This document shows, piece after piece, positions 1-8,488 of a DNA stretch of 38,829 nt (within the stretch, counting starts at the first letter, position 1; every line of letters begins with the position of its first letter). The notes beneath the pieces were generated by a model. That model searched no databases. It had not been told where the DNA came from and saw only the letters and a list, made by a program, of their open reading frames with translations. The stretch is from Nitriliruptoraceae bacterium (GTDB lineage Bacteria; Actinomycetota; Nitriliruptoria; Nitriliruptorales; Nitriliruptoraceae), in the NCBI GenBank assembly GCA_020832455.1, contig JAFIEQ010000023.1, positions 1-38,829 of the forward strand, read 5' to 3'. Both the position numbers and the translations under genes were made by a program.

Positions 1-86
1 GGGGGGGGGGGGGGGGGGGGGGGGGTGGGGGGGGGGGGGGGGGCGGGGGGGGCCCCCCGCGGGGGGGGGGCCCCCGCGCACCCCCG
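1..86. other. G/C homopolymer mosaic, probable assembly artefact
   Basis: Almost pure runs of G and C with no codon structure. A matching block closes the window at the other end. Real genomic DNA of this organism is GC-rich but mixed, so this looks like low-quality read or contig-end sequence. No gene can be called here, and the true sequence downstream of the first lipoprotein gene is unknown. Confidence 0.8.
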
Positions 87-2498
87 TCAGTCGTCGAGGA
101 CGCGGAAGGCCTCCCACACCCGTGCCCATGGCCGGGCCTCGATGCCGTTACGGGTGACCGGCTCGATGTCCTGCAGGGGTTGGGCGCCCAGGAACTCGAC
201 GACGAACGTGCCGCCCTGCTCCTGGGTGATCGCGCCCACGTGGACCGCCGTGGCACACAGGGCCGAGCCGTCGCGGTAGATGTCGGTCCCGTAGACGTCG
301 TCGAGCAGCAGCCGTCCCTCGGCCGGGCCGCAGCGCACGGTGAGGGTCTCGCCCTCCTCGAGGACGGCCTCCTCCTGGCGCAGCAGGTTGTAGAGCGTCT
401 GGTCCCACGCCACCTCGTAGACGACGTCGTCCAGCGCACCGAACGCCGGCTGTCCCCGCGCCGGGCTCCGCAACCACGGCGACACCTCGTCCAGGTCGAG
501 CGTGCCGTCGACGACCTGGTCCACGAGGTGGCCCGTGAGCGCCGCTTCGGCGAAGGCGAGGTCGCCGGTGACCACCAGGTCGAACACGCACTCGTCGAGG
601 CTGGGTCCCTCGTCGATGCCGATCGTGGTGCAGATGGTGCGCGCCTTGGCGACCGCGCCGGGCGCGAAGCCGTCGAGATCGGTGATGTCGGTGTCCATCG
701 ACGCGGGGAAGGAGGTGTCCGTGAAGGTCGCGGTGGTCTCGCCCTCGGCGTAGTCGAACAGCGACTCCTCGTCGGTCAGGCGCCAGCTGTCGCCGAAGAC
801 GCGGTAGAGCTCCTCGCCGCGGGGCAGTGGCGAGAGCTGGGTGCCGTCGCGGGTGACGAAGTCGTCGTCGGCGTCGCCGTTGCCGTCGCCGAGCAGCCCG
901 ACGGACGCGCCGTCCTCCGCCGCGAGGTCCAGGTAGGCCTCGAGGAACGTCCCCGCGATCCCGATGTTGCGCTGGTGGATCGTGAGCTTGTGCGCGTCGG
1001 GGGTCACGAGCTGCACCGTCCGACCCACCACGAGGGCGACCTCCCACCCGGCGGGGGCCAGCGCGTCCGCGAGCTCCTCGACGTCGATCGGTTCCCCGTC
1101 GATGCGCACGACCATCTCCGCGTCCTCGACCTGGAAGGTCAGACGCGTGTCGCCGTCGCTCACGGCGACGCCGGCCGTGACCGATATGCCGGCCAGGTCC
1201 TTCCACGGCCCGTAGCGCGTGTGCACGACCAGGTCGTCGCGCTCGGTGAGCACGAACTCCCCGACGGCCATGAACGGGGTGCGTGCCCCGTCCAGGGTCC
1301 GCAGGTGCGGCTCGCCGTGGGTGGAGCCGCACGGGGAGACGGTGCAGGCGGGCTGCATCGGGATGGAGGGGCCGAGCCCGCCGCCGCCCGAGGGGCTGGT
1401 CTGCGGTCGGTCCCCGGGGTTGCGGTTGTCCAGCGCGTTGTCGAACGAGCTCTTGGCGCCGCTGCCGAAGTTGCGGAAGAACCGGGTCACGCAGCCGATG
1501 CCGAGCGACGTGCATCGGGCGCCCTTCTGGATCCCGTCGGTCATGTCCCGTGCCTTGGTCGGGATCTGGACGCGGTCGGACCCTTCGACGACCTCGCCGA
1601 GGTGGCCGGTGTAGAGCAGCACCTCGGGCCCATCGTCTCCCTCCTCGCCGAAGTAGGAGATCGTCTCCGCCGCCATGCGTGTCGCGAGCAGTTCGAGACC
1701 GCCTCGGCCGTCCTCGACCGCCGGGTCGCTCGGCAGGCCCTGCACGAAGCCGAGATCGACGACCACGGCGTCCCCGACCTCGATGCCGTCCACCTCGGTG
1801 ACGTCCACGCTGACCGAGTCCTCGAACCCGATCGGTTCCGCGCCGTCCAGTGGCGTCGCCAGCACCGCGAGCGAGGCGTCCCCCTCGAACTCGAGCAGGC
1901 CGGCGATGACGTCGACGTCGTCGCGTGCGGCCCCGTCGGGACCGCTGACCGCGGCGGCGAGCACGTCGGCGACCAGGAAGGTCAGCTCGGCGTCGAGTGT
2001 CACCGGGGCCGGGTCGTGGTCACGGACGTAGGCGACCACGTCGGCCGTGCGGTCGTGCTCGGCGCCCTCCGCGTCGATGATCCGCAGCCGTTCGACGATC
2101 CACAGGTCCTGGACGAACTCGGTCGAGCCGGCGGGGGCGGCGGTCAGGGCCGGCGTGGGGTCCGACTCGTCGGACGCGTCGGTCTCCACGTCGACGTCGG
2201 TGGCCGCGTCCTCGACGGTGTCGTCCTGCTCCGGTGGCGTGTCGTCCCCGCCGGAACAGGCGGCGGCCACGAGCGCCAGCACCGTGGACAGTGCGACGGT
2301 GCGCCAATGGGCGACGAGGGGACGAGCGGTGGCGCCGCGGGGTCCCGGGCTGGCGGTGCGCTGCGGGGTGGCGGTGCGCTGCGGGGTGGCGGTGCGCTGC
2401 GGGGTGGCGGTGCGGTGTCGCCGTGCGCCGGCGCGAGCCGTGAGCCGGGAGGCACCGGTCCGTGACGATCGGTCGAGCAGGGCCAGGGGTCGCCGCAT
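87..2498 (-). CDS. Secreted lipoprotein with von Willebrand type D-like domain
   Basis: About 803 residues. The ATG at 2498 is preceded by GGAG eight bases upstream, and no better start lies nearer the lipobox. The N-terminus is unusually long: residues 1-57 are basic and include a TATPQR repeat coded by an 18-bp DNA repeat. A hydrophobic stretch then ends in the lipobox LVAAAC, with Cys81 as lipidation site. An acidic, threonine-rich linker follows. Residues about 390-550 match a VWD domain: GEPHLRTLDG near its start and GLLGDGNGDADDDFVTRDG near its end, equivalent to the GDPH and GNxNG...DDF motifs of the family. The C-terminal third is not recognised. VWD domains are extracellular and often calcium-binding or adhesive, so a surface role is inferred. 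The stop codon lies just inside the good sequence, so the gene seems complete. Confidence 0.8.
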   Translation of the reverse strand: MRRPLALLDRSSRTGASRLTARAGARRHRTATPQRTATPQRTATPQRTASPGPRGATARPLVAHWRTVALSTVLALVAAACSGGDDTPPEQDDTVEDAATDVDVETDASDESDPTPALTAAPAGSTEFVQDLWIVERLRIIDAEGAEHDRTADVVAYVRDHDPAPVTLDAELTFLVADVLAAAVSGPDGAARDDVDVIAGLLEFEGDASLAVLATPLDGAEPIGFEDSVSVDVTEVDGIEVGDAVVVDLGFVQGLPSDPAVEDGRGGLELLATRMAAETISYFGEEGDDGPEVLLYTGHLGEVVEGSDRVQIPTKARDMTDGIQKGARCTSLGIGCVTRFFRNFGSGAKSSFDNALDNRNPGDRPQTSPSGGGGLGPSIPMQPACTVSPCGSTHGEPHLRTLDGARTPFMAVGEFVLTERDDLVVHTRYGPWKDLAGISVTAGVAVSDGDTRLTFQVEDAEMVVRIDGEPIDVEELADALAPAGWEVALVVGRTVQLVTPDAHKLTIHQRNIGIAGTFLEAYLDLAAEDGASVGLLGDGNGDADDDFVTRDGTQLSPLPRGEELYRVFGDSWRLTDEESLFDYAEGETTATFTDTSFPASMDTDITDLDGFAPGAVAKARTICTTIGIDEGPSLDECVFDLVVTGDLAFAEAALTGHLVDQVVDGTLDLDEVSPWLRSPARGQPAFGALDDVVYEVAWDQTLYNLLRQEEAVLEEGETLTVRCGPAEGRLLLDDVYGTDIYRDGSALCATAVHVGAITQEQGGTFVVEFLGAQPLQDIEPVTRNGIEARPWARVWEAFRVLDD
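2352..2415. repeat. 18-bp tandem repeat in lipoprotein N-terminus
   Basis: Three exact copies of ggcggtgcgctgcggggt (2352-2405) and a partial fourth. The unit length is a multiple of three, so on the minus strand it adds whole TATPQR units just before the signal peptide of the VWD lipoprotein. Copy number probably varies by slippage. Confidence 0.85.
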
Positions 2499-2883
2499 GG
2501 TGTGGACTCCGGTTCGCCAACGGGGGAGACGCGCGAGCGCGCCTCCACCCCAGCTACCGGTCCGGACGCATGCATCGCGGTGCCGAGGTTGCAGGGCGGG
2601 GGACGCATACGCAGCCCCGCGACCCCCGTGTGGGCAGGCGTTCGTCGCGCAGCGCCGTGCGCCTGTCGGGCTCGCTCCGAGGCGACCGCTGTGCTTGAGC
2701 CACGACCGGAACGTCTCGACGAGCCGGCGACCGACGATGTCGTGGATCCCTGGTCCCTCGGTCAGCGCCCGCACCCCTGTTGGGCGGGTTGCGCGATCCG
2801 CTGCGACGCGGGCCGATCCGCCGTGCGAGCGGGTTGCCGTGCGAGCGGGGTGCCGTGCGAGGGGCCGTGCGAGCGGAGTGCCG
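2499..2883. other. Gene-free leader between tRNA-Leu and VWD lipoprotein
   Basis: No convincing coding region on either strand. Read on the minus strand, 2546-2525 can form a 9-bp stem (one G-U pair) with loop CUCG, ending about 26 bases upstream of the lipoprotein start. The tRNA-end repeats occupy the right edge. I could not match the leader to a known riboswitch class. Confidence 0.5.
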
Positions 2884-2894
2884 TGCGAGCGGGG
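2820..2894. repeat. Five direct copies of the tRNA-Leu 3' end
   Basis: The motif ccgtgcgagcgg recurs about every 15 bp, with minor variants. The rightmost copy is the acceptor end of tRNA-Leu itself, and the other four lie immediately downstream of the tRNA in its direction of transcription. They may be slippage copies or partial attachment-site duplications. No integrase gene lies nearby. Confidence 0.75.
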
Positions 2895-2969
2895 GGACTC
2901 GAACCCCCAAGGGCCTGTAAGCCCACTGGGACCTAAACCCAGCGCGTCTGCCAGTTCCGCCACGCTCGC
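2884..2969 (-). tRNA. tRNA-Leu (anticodon TAG)
   Basis: Acceptor arms GCGAGCG and CGCTCGC pair over seven bases, followed by discriminator A. The anticodon stem CTGGG/CCCAG encloses the loop TTTAGGT, giving anticodon TAG for leucine CUA codons. A long variable arm typical of class II tRNAs lies before the T arm (GGGGG-TTCGAGT-CCCCC). CCA is not encoded. Confidence 0.92.
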
Positions 2970-3058
2970 GGGGAAGTGGAAGCTACCCCTGCCCAACTCG
3001 TGCGGTGCAGCGCGCGTCGATGCACTGAGCGAGATATCCCCAGAAATGCGGAAGAATA

Positions 3059-3089
3059 TTGACGAGAACGAACGTGTGTTCGATACGAT
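3059..3089 (+). promoter_or_regulatory. Promoter with LexA-type SOS box
   Basis: The sequence CGAAC-GTGT-GTTCG at 3069-3082 is a perfect inverted repeat matching the Gram-positive and mycobacterial LexA/DinR box (CGAAC N4 GTTCG). It lies between a -35-like TTGACG (3059-3064) and a -10-like TACGAT (3084-3089); the spacing is 19 bases, slightly long. LexA bound here would block RNA polymerase. The downstream gene is the DUF222-HNH protein. That it is damage-inducible is inferred from the box. Confidence 0.75.
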
Positions 3090-3219
3090 GCTCTCCAGGA
3101 CGCCGACCCGGAGCCGTCGCCCTCAGCGTGCCGGCGTCGATGGCCCCGCGGCCCAGGACGGCTGAGCACAGGTACCCCGGCACCAGGTCGCCGGGTCCGA
3201 CACGGTGGAGGAGGTGCCC

Positions 3220-4854
3220 ATGGTTCGCTGGCCCGCTGACAGCCGCCGGCGCCACGCGACCCCACGTCGTGCTCCGGGGCCGTTCCGGCTCGCGGGGTAC
3301 GGCTGTCCCTCAGCCGCCACCCCGGCACCGACCCTCGGGTCCCGACCGGATCTGGCCGGTGAGTCCGCCGCCCGGTACGGGGCCGCGCTGGCCTGCGATG
3401 GGGACGGGCAGCGCGCGGAGGACGAGCCGCTCCCCGCCGAGCCGCTCCCCGCCGAGCTGCTCCCCGCCGAGCCGCTCCCCGCCGAGCCGCTCCCCGCCGA
3501 GCTGCGCGATGCGCTCGCCACGATCGGCACGGCCATCGAGGTGCTCGATCGCGCGGACCTCGATGCCGCCTCGGTGATCCAGCTCCGCGCCGAACTCCGC
3601 TCGCTGCGCGCACCGCTGACCCGGCTCAAGGCACGCCAGTCGCTGCTGCTCGCCACGGTCGCGGCCAGGGAAGCCGCGGCAGCGCCGGCGCCGCGCCGCG
3701 ACGGGGTCCGTCGCCGGACCGAGGACGAACTCGGGCAGCAGCAGGGTCTGACGAGAGGCGAATCGCGACGGGCCGGTCGCGCGGGGAAGGCGGCACGTGA
3801 GTCGTCCTCGATCGGCTCGGCCTACCGCGATGGCCGGCTGTCGGAACGCCACGTGGAGACGCTCGCCCGGGCGCTGGATCGCTGTCCGCCGGATCGCCGG
3901 GACAGCATCGAGGTGGAGCTGCTCGCGCTGGCCCAGCGACTCGACGTGCACGCGTTCGCTCGAGAGGCGCGCGCGATCGAACACCGCGAGGCGCCCAGAG
4001 ACGCGGAACGACGCGCCCGCTTCAACCACGCCCGTCGCGGTATCCGGCTCACCGACAACCGCGATGGCGGGCTCGACGGCGCCGGCTCGCTGTACGGGCT
4101 CGGCGCGGAGCGGCTGCGGGTCGCGTTCGACGCGTTCCGGACGTTCGATGAGGACGACGAACGACGATCCAGCGAGCAGCGGAACGCCGATGCGTTGATC
4201 GCGTTCGCGGACGCGGCCCTGCGGGCTGGGGAGGCCGGGACGAACCGGAACATCCGTCCCCAGGTGATCGTCGTCGCGGAGGCCGATCAGTTGGCTGACC
4301 CCGACGGGCACGGGCGCTTCGGTCTGAGCCAGGAGCCCGTCCGCTGGTCCGAGCTCGGTGCGCTCCTCGGCGACTGCCTGCTGAGCGGGATGCTGCACGA
4401 TGCGAAGGGCGCGCCGATCGCGGTGAGCGAGTCGGTACGGACCGTCCCGGTCGGGCACATGAAGGCGCTGATCGTCCGTGACGGCGGGTGCACCTGGGAA
4501 GGGTGCAGCCGACCCTGGACCCAGTGTGACGTCGCCCACGGCAGCGTCGCCTTCCGTGATGGTGGACGGCTGAGCATCGACAACTCGACGCTGCTCTGCT
4601 TCGACCACCATCCTCGGTTCGATGCTGGCGGGTGGCGCATCCGCATCGATGGAGACCGGGTCACGTTCGATCGTGTCCCGGATCGCCCGCCCGCCTCGCG
4701 GACCTGGCAGGTGATGCTGGGCGGATCCGACGACGCGGCGGGTCCGGCACCCCCGTCGGCGCGCGGTTGCGGGCATGCGTCGACCATCGCGCACCCGCCG
4801 GGCCCAGCCCCGCCGGTCCCGCCGGACGGGCAGCCGGACCTGTTCGACCCTTGA
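3220..4854 (+). CDS. DUF222 / 13E12-family HNH endonuclease-like protein
   Basis: About 544 residues. The ATG at 3220 has GGAGGAGG just upstream; an in-frame GTG at 3205 is less likely. The N-terminal 95 residues hold a Pro-Glu-Leu-Ala repeat coded by 15-bp DNA repeats. The middle (about 95-400) is the helical, arginine-rich DUF222 region. Residues about 418-470 form the HNH domain: paired cysteines in GGCTWEGCSRP, then CDVAH, then an Asn and LCFDHH with the second histidine pair. The family is abundant and variable in actinobacteria, where some 13E12 members are LexA-regulated, and an SOS box lies about 140 bp upstream. Nicking or mobile-element activity is possible but unproven. The first HNH histidine motif is DVAH rather than the common DAHH, which may affect activity. 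Confidence 0.88.
   Translation: MVRWPADSRRRHATPRRAPGPFRLAGYGCPSAATPAPTLGSRPDLAGESAARYGAALACDGDGQRAEDEPLPAEPLPAELLPAEPLPAEPLPAELRDALATIGTAIEVLDRADLDAASVIQLRAELRSLRAPLTRLKARQSLLLATVAAREAAAAPAPRRDGVRRRTEDELGQQQGLTRGESRRAGRAGKAARESSSIGSAYRDGRLSERHVETLARALDRCPPDRRDSIEVELLALAQRLDVHAFAREARAIEHREAPRDAERRARFNHARRGIRLTDNRDGGLDGAGSLYGLGAERLRVAFDAFRTFDEDDERRSSEQRNADALIAFADAALRAGEAGTNRNIRPQVIVVAEADQLADPDGHGRFGLSQEPVRWSELGALLGDCLLSGMLHDAKGAPIAVSESVRTVPVGHMKALIVRDGGCTWEGCSRPWTQCDVAHGSVAFRDGGRLSIDNSTLLCFDHHPRFDAGGWRIRIDGDRVTFDRVPDRPPASRTWQVMLGGSDDAAGPAPPSARGCGHASTIAHPPGPAPPVPPDGQPDLFDP
3424..3498. repeat. 15-bp coding tandem repeat in the HNH gene
   Basis: Five copies of gagccgctccccgcc, two base variants allowed, encode five EPLPA/ELLPA units near residues 69-93 of the HNH protein. 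The repeat preserves frame and forms a flexible Pro-rich linker before the DUF222 region. Confidence 0.9.
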
Positions 4855-6615
4855 GTCGGCCGGAGTCGCGGCGTCGGGCTGACGTTCGCGACCTCGCAGA
4901 TCGGGGAGGTGGCGTGGGCCAACGGCTCGTTCGAGCAACTCACCGAGGGCTTCGCGCTGCAGGTCCTCGCCCCGCTCGCCGCCGCCGATGTCGCACCCGC
5001 GCGGCTCGGGCTCGAGGTCACCGAGTCCGTCTTCGAGCGCGACCTGGCCGTGGTGGTCGGGGAGGTCAGCCACCTGCGCCGGGCCGGCGTCCGGATCGGC
5101 CTGGACGATTCCGGGACCGGCTACAGCTCGCTCTCGCGCCCACGGAGCCTGCCGATCGACCTCGTCAAGATCGACCAGAGCTTCATGACCGCCCTGGACA
5201 GCCCACCGGGCCGCGCGACCGTCGCCGCCATCGTCGCGCTCGCGGCCGCGATCGACGCGCAGACCATCGCCGAGGGCGTCGAGTCGTCGCGGCAGGTCCA
5301 GGTCCTCCGGCAGCTCGGGTCGATCTGGTCAGTGGCTTCTGCCTCGCGCGGCCGGTCCCGATCGAGGAGCTCGCCGAGGTCGCCCGCGAGGGCAGCGAAC
5401 GGCTGCGGGTCGCGCTCGTCGACGGCGGGGTGGTGCGTGGTGGTGGGTCGGAGCCACGTCCGGAGCGCGGCGCCCGACGACGCCGTCGGGACCGCGCGAC
5501 GGATCCCGCGGTCGATCAGCACGTCGACCCGGTGACGGGCCTGGGTGACGTGCGAGCGGCCCGACGGAGGATGGACGATTTGCTCACCGAGTCGCGACGT
5601 CCGGCGCTCCTGCTCGTCGAACTCGACGGGTCCACGGCGTTCGAGTGCATGCACGGCGACGAGGCCACGGTCCGGTTGCTGCAGCAGCAGGCACGACGGT
5701 TGCGCGAGCTCGACGCGGGCGAGGCCTTCCACCTCACCGGTGGGATGTTCGCGCTCGTGCTCGAGGACGTACGACGAGGCCCGGTATCGGTGCCGGTCGA
5801 CCTGGCCCGGCTCGCGCAGGGTCCCCGGGGGCATGACCGCCTGCGGCGGGAACGCGGTCGCCGCCTCAGAGGACGAGCGATCCGAGCTCGAGGGACGCGC
5901 CCACCAGACCCTCGAGCTTGCGCGCCGCCGAGGCCACGGGTCGGTGGTCGACGACCGTGCCGTACAGCGTTCCGTCGGTCAGGTCACGCCCGAGCGGGCC
6001 ACCCGCTCGTACGGGCTGCTGCGCGCGGGCGCGCTGCGGGTCCGCTACCAGCCGATCACCTCGCTGTGGACGGAGGCGGTGATGGGCTACGAGGACCAGG
6101 CGGCGCCGGCGACCGGCTACGGGTTCGGCAGCGCCGGGGAGGCACGCACCGTCGCTGCGCAGCTGGGCTCGGGCGCGGAGCTCGACGTGGTCGGTCGCGA
6201 TGCGATCTTCGAGGACGGACCCGGCTTCGACATGGTCGAGGGCGCCGAGCTGTTCGTCCCGATCGCCCCGGGATCGCTCGGCCACCGCAGCCTGCGGACC
6301 GCGAGCCTGCGGGCGTCGGCTGCCCGTGCCGGGCTCGACCCCGGACAGATCGTCTGGCAGCTGTCGGAGGGCGAGCTCCCCAGCCGGACGCTGCTGCTCG
6401 ACGAGGCATCACGGCTGGTGGACGCCGGCTTCCGCGTCGCCCTCGACCGGGCGGGTCACGGCCGTGACCTCGCGACGATCCGGGCGGTGCCCTGCTCCCT
6501 CATCGAGCTGGCGCCCGACATGCTGGCGGGTTCGCTGCGGGACCCGTTGCTGCACGACGCCCAGGGGACCCACCTCGGCGCGCCGCTCGCCGAGCCGCGG
6601 GGGATCCGGGGCTGA
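4855..6615 (+). pseudogene. Decayed EAL / GGDEF / EAL-like protein, two frameshifts
   Basis: Three consecutive frames carry pieces of cyclic-di-GMP domains. Frame one (about 4879-5320) is the C-terminal half of an EAL domain: LGLEVTES, GLDDSGTGYSSLS, LVKIDQSFM and TIAEGVES are present, but the N-terminal third with the EAL signature is missing. Adding one base near 5320 restores LGCDLVSGFCLARPVP in the next frame. That frame (to about 5820) holds a GGDEF-like domain (DPVTGL near 5524; TGGMF where GGDEF is expected near 5740). A second shift in a C/G run near 5825 leads to the frame ending at 6615. It holds a very degenerate EAL-like domain: YQPITSL is kept, while LDRAGHGRDLATI replaces LDDFGTGYSSL and IELAP replaces the KID motif. 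Active sites are lost in both later domains. The last frame alone could be a non-catalytic protein. Confidence 0.75.
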
Positions 6616-6651
6616 GCCGTCGCCGAGGCCTGGTGCGGGCTCCGCGGCTCG

Positions 6652-6667
6652 CGATGCATCCGCATCG
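6652..6667. terminator. Possible small hairpin between convergent genes
   Basis: CGATGC-atcc-GCATCG forms a perfect 6-bp stem between the pseudogene end and the coiled-coil gene end. There is no T tract, and the stem is short, so the call is weak. Confidence 0.3.
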
Positions 6668-6688
6668 TGGCCGGGGCACGACCTGCGC

Positions 6689-8326
6689 TCAGCGGCTCGC
6701 GGAGCGCCCTTCGTCGTCGCCGAGACCGCTCTCCTTCTTGATCGAGCGCACCTGGTCGGCGGGGGTGGGCGAGGTCAGCGCCCGCAACCGGCCGGCCTCC
6801 GCCTCCAGGCTGCCGAGCAACTGGTCGGCCCGCTCGGCGGGTGAGGTCAGCTTGCTCAACGAGGCGTCGAGCAGCGCACGAAGCTCCGTGTAGGCCTGCG
6901 AGGTCGACCCCCGCAGCTCGTCGACGTCCCGCAGCAGCTCCAGGGTCCAGTTGCGCTGGCGCGCCAGGACCTCGAGCAGGTCGTCGCGCCGCGAGATCGC
7001 CTGTCCGATGGTGCGCTCGGCCTCCTGGTCCGCCTGCTGCGCCATCCGCTGGGCACGCATCTCCGCGTGGTAGAGCGTCTGCTCCGCCTCCGCGTCGACG
7101 CGACGGCGGTGCTCCTCGGCGTAGCGCTCGGCGTCGGCGCGGACCTCGTCCGCCTCGGCCCGGGCGCTCGAGAGCAGCTGCTCGGACTGGGACTGGGCCT
7201 CCGACAGCGTCGAGGCAGCTTCCTCCTCCACGGCCGCGTGGATCTCCGCGACCTGCCGTTGCGCGGTCTCCAGCGTCTCGCTCGCCTCGGTTCGGTCGCG
7301 CTGCGCGTCCTCCCGTGCCGCGGCCAGCAGCGCGTCGGCCTCCGCCGTCGCCGCCGTGCGCTGCTCCTCCGCGCGTGTCGCCGCGTCGGCCAGCCGGGCC
7401 TGGGCCTGTTGGGTCGAGCGTTCGGTCAACTCGTCCGCGGCCTGCTGCGCGTCGCTGCGCCGCTCGTGGGCCTCGCGCTCGCTCTCCTCGCGCAGGGTGG
7501 CCGCAGCCTGCTCGGTCTCCGCTCGCAGCGTGTCGGTCTCCGCGGTCACCCGCGCGCGGAGTTCGGTGACCTCCGTGTCGGCCTCCTCGCGTAGCGCGGT
7601 GACCTCGGCGTTCGCGGCGGCGCGCAGTGCGGTGACCTCGGCGTGCGCTTCCTCACGCAGCGCGGTGACCTCCGCGTTCGCGTCGGCGCGCAGCGCCGTG
7701 ACCTCGGCCTCCGCCTCGTCGCGCAGCCGCTGGGCGTGTTCGGTGGCCTCGGTCCGCTGAGCGGTCGTCTCTGCCTCGGCGGTCGCGCGTAGCTCCGCGA
7801 CCTCGGCGTTGGTGCGCTCGAGCAGGTCGGTGGTCTCCCGCTCCACCCGCTCGCGCAGCTCCGTCGTCTCGCGCTCCGTGCGTTCCCGGAGCTCCGTGGT
7901 CTCCTGCTCCGCCCGGCGACGCACCTCGGCAGCATCCGACTCCGCGCTGGTGCGCATCTCGGTCGCCTGCCGTTGGGCGTCCTCGAGGAAGCGCTCGACG
8001 ATCCCGGCGCTCTCGTCGTGGCGCTGTTTGGCGGCGCGGACGATCTGGATCGCCGTCTGGCTGGCGACCTCGGTCATCTCGACCTCGTCGAGCGCCGCGA
8101 GATCCTTGCGGCGTCGTAGGTCGGCCAGGGTGCGCTCCAGCTCGCTGATGCGGCTCTTGAGCTCGCGAGCCTGATCGCGTGGGCTGCCCTTGCGCCAGGG
8201 GAACCAGCCCGGTGCGGCCGCGGTCTCCGTACCCAACTCGGTCGGCACCGCTGGTCCCTGACCGATGGTGGGCTCCGCTCCGGACTCGTCGTCGGGCTCG
8301 GTGTGGTCCTGCGGCGCTGCACTCAT
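6689..8326 (-). CDS. Long hendecad coiled-coil protein (Scy/DivIVA-like)
   Basis: About 545 residues. The ATG at 8326 has AAGGGG seven bases upstream; an earlier in-frame ATG at 8365 lacks support. Residues 1-50 are acidic and disordered, then a WFPWRKG patch starts the helix. From about residue 125 the protein is a run of 11-residue repeats such as AEVTALREEAH, at least 14 in register, rich in Glu, Arg and Ala. Hendecads form straight or slightly right-handed coiled coils, as in Streptomyces Scy, which organises polar growth with DivIVA and FilP. The C-terminal 120 residues remain helical and charged. There is no membrane segment or signal peptide, so a cytoplasmic scaffold is likely. A polar or cytoskeletal role is inferred from architecture only. 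Confidence 0.8.
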   Translation of the reverse strand: MSAAPQDHTEPDDESGAEPTIGQGPAVPTELGTETAAAPGWFPWRKGSPRDQARELKSRISELERTLADLRRRKDLAALDEVEMTEVASQTAIQIVRAAKQRHDESAGIVERFLEDAQRQATEMRTSAESDAAEVRRRAEQETTELRERTERETTELRERVERETTDLLERTNAEVAELRATAEAETTAQRTEATEHAQRLRDEAEAEVTALRADANAEVTALREEAHAEVTALRAAANAEVTALREEADTEVTELRARVTAETDTLRAETEQAAATLREESEREAHERRSDAQQAADELTERSTQQAQARLADAATRAEEQRTAATAEADALLAAAREDAQRDRTEASETLETAQRQVAEIHAAVEEEAASTLSEAQSQSEQLLSSARAEADEVRADAERYAEEHRRRVDAEAEQTLYHAEMRAQRMAQQADQEAERTIGQAISRRDDLLEVLARQRNWTLELLRDVDELRGSTSQAYTELRALLDASLSKLTSPAERADQLLGSLEAEAGRLRALTSPTPADQVRSIKKESGLGDDEGRSASR

Positions 8327-8488
8327 CAAGGCCCCTTCAGGCGTGTCGGACCGGGTCGGTCCCACAACGCCCGGCCGGGGTGGCCGCGCCCGGTCCCCAG
8401 GGGCGTCGTACCGACGACTCTAGACGTGGCGATGCAAGGCGTCAGGCAGGTGCGCAGGTTCGCCGCGTCGACGACCGACGCCAGCGCG

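Noticed and set aside
180-2465. Long plus-strand open frame opposite the VWD lipoprotein
   Set aside because: Repetitive Asp/Val/Arg/Gly composition without domains; it mirrors a well-supported minus-strand gene in high-GC DNA.
2499-2640. Cyclic-di-GMP or cyclic-di-AMP riboswitch in the lipoprotein leader
   Set aside because: Only short fragments resemble either class; the conserved cores could not be found.
2820-2894. CRISPR array
   Set aside because: Units repeat head to tail at 15 bp with no unique spacers, and there are no cas genes.
2499-2996. N-terminal extension of the VWD lipoprotein through tRNA-Leu
   Set aside because: It would translate the tRNA gene; ATG 2498 has a good ribosome-binding site.
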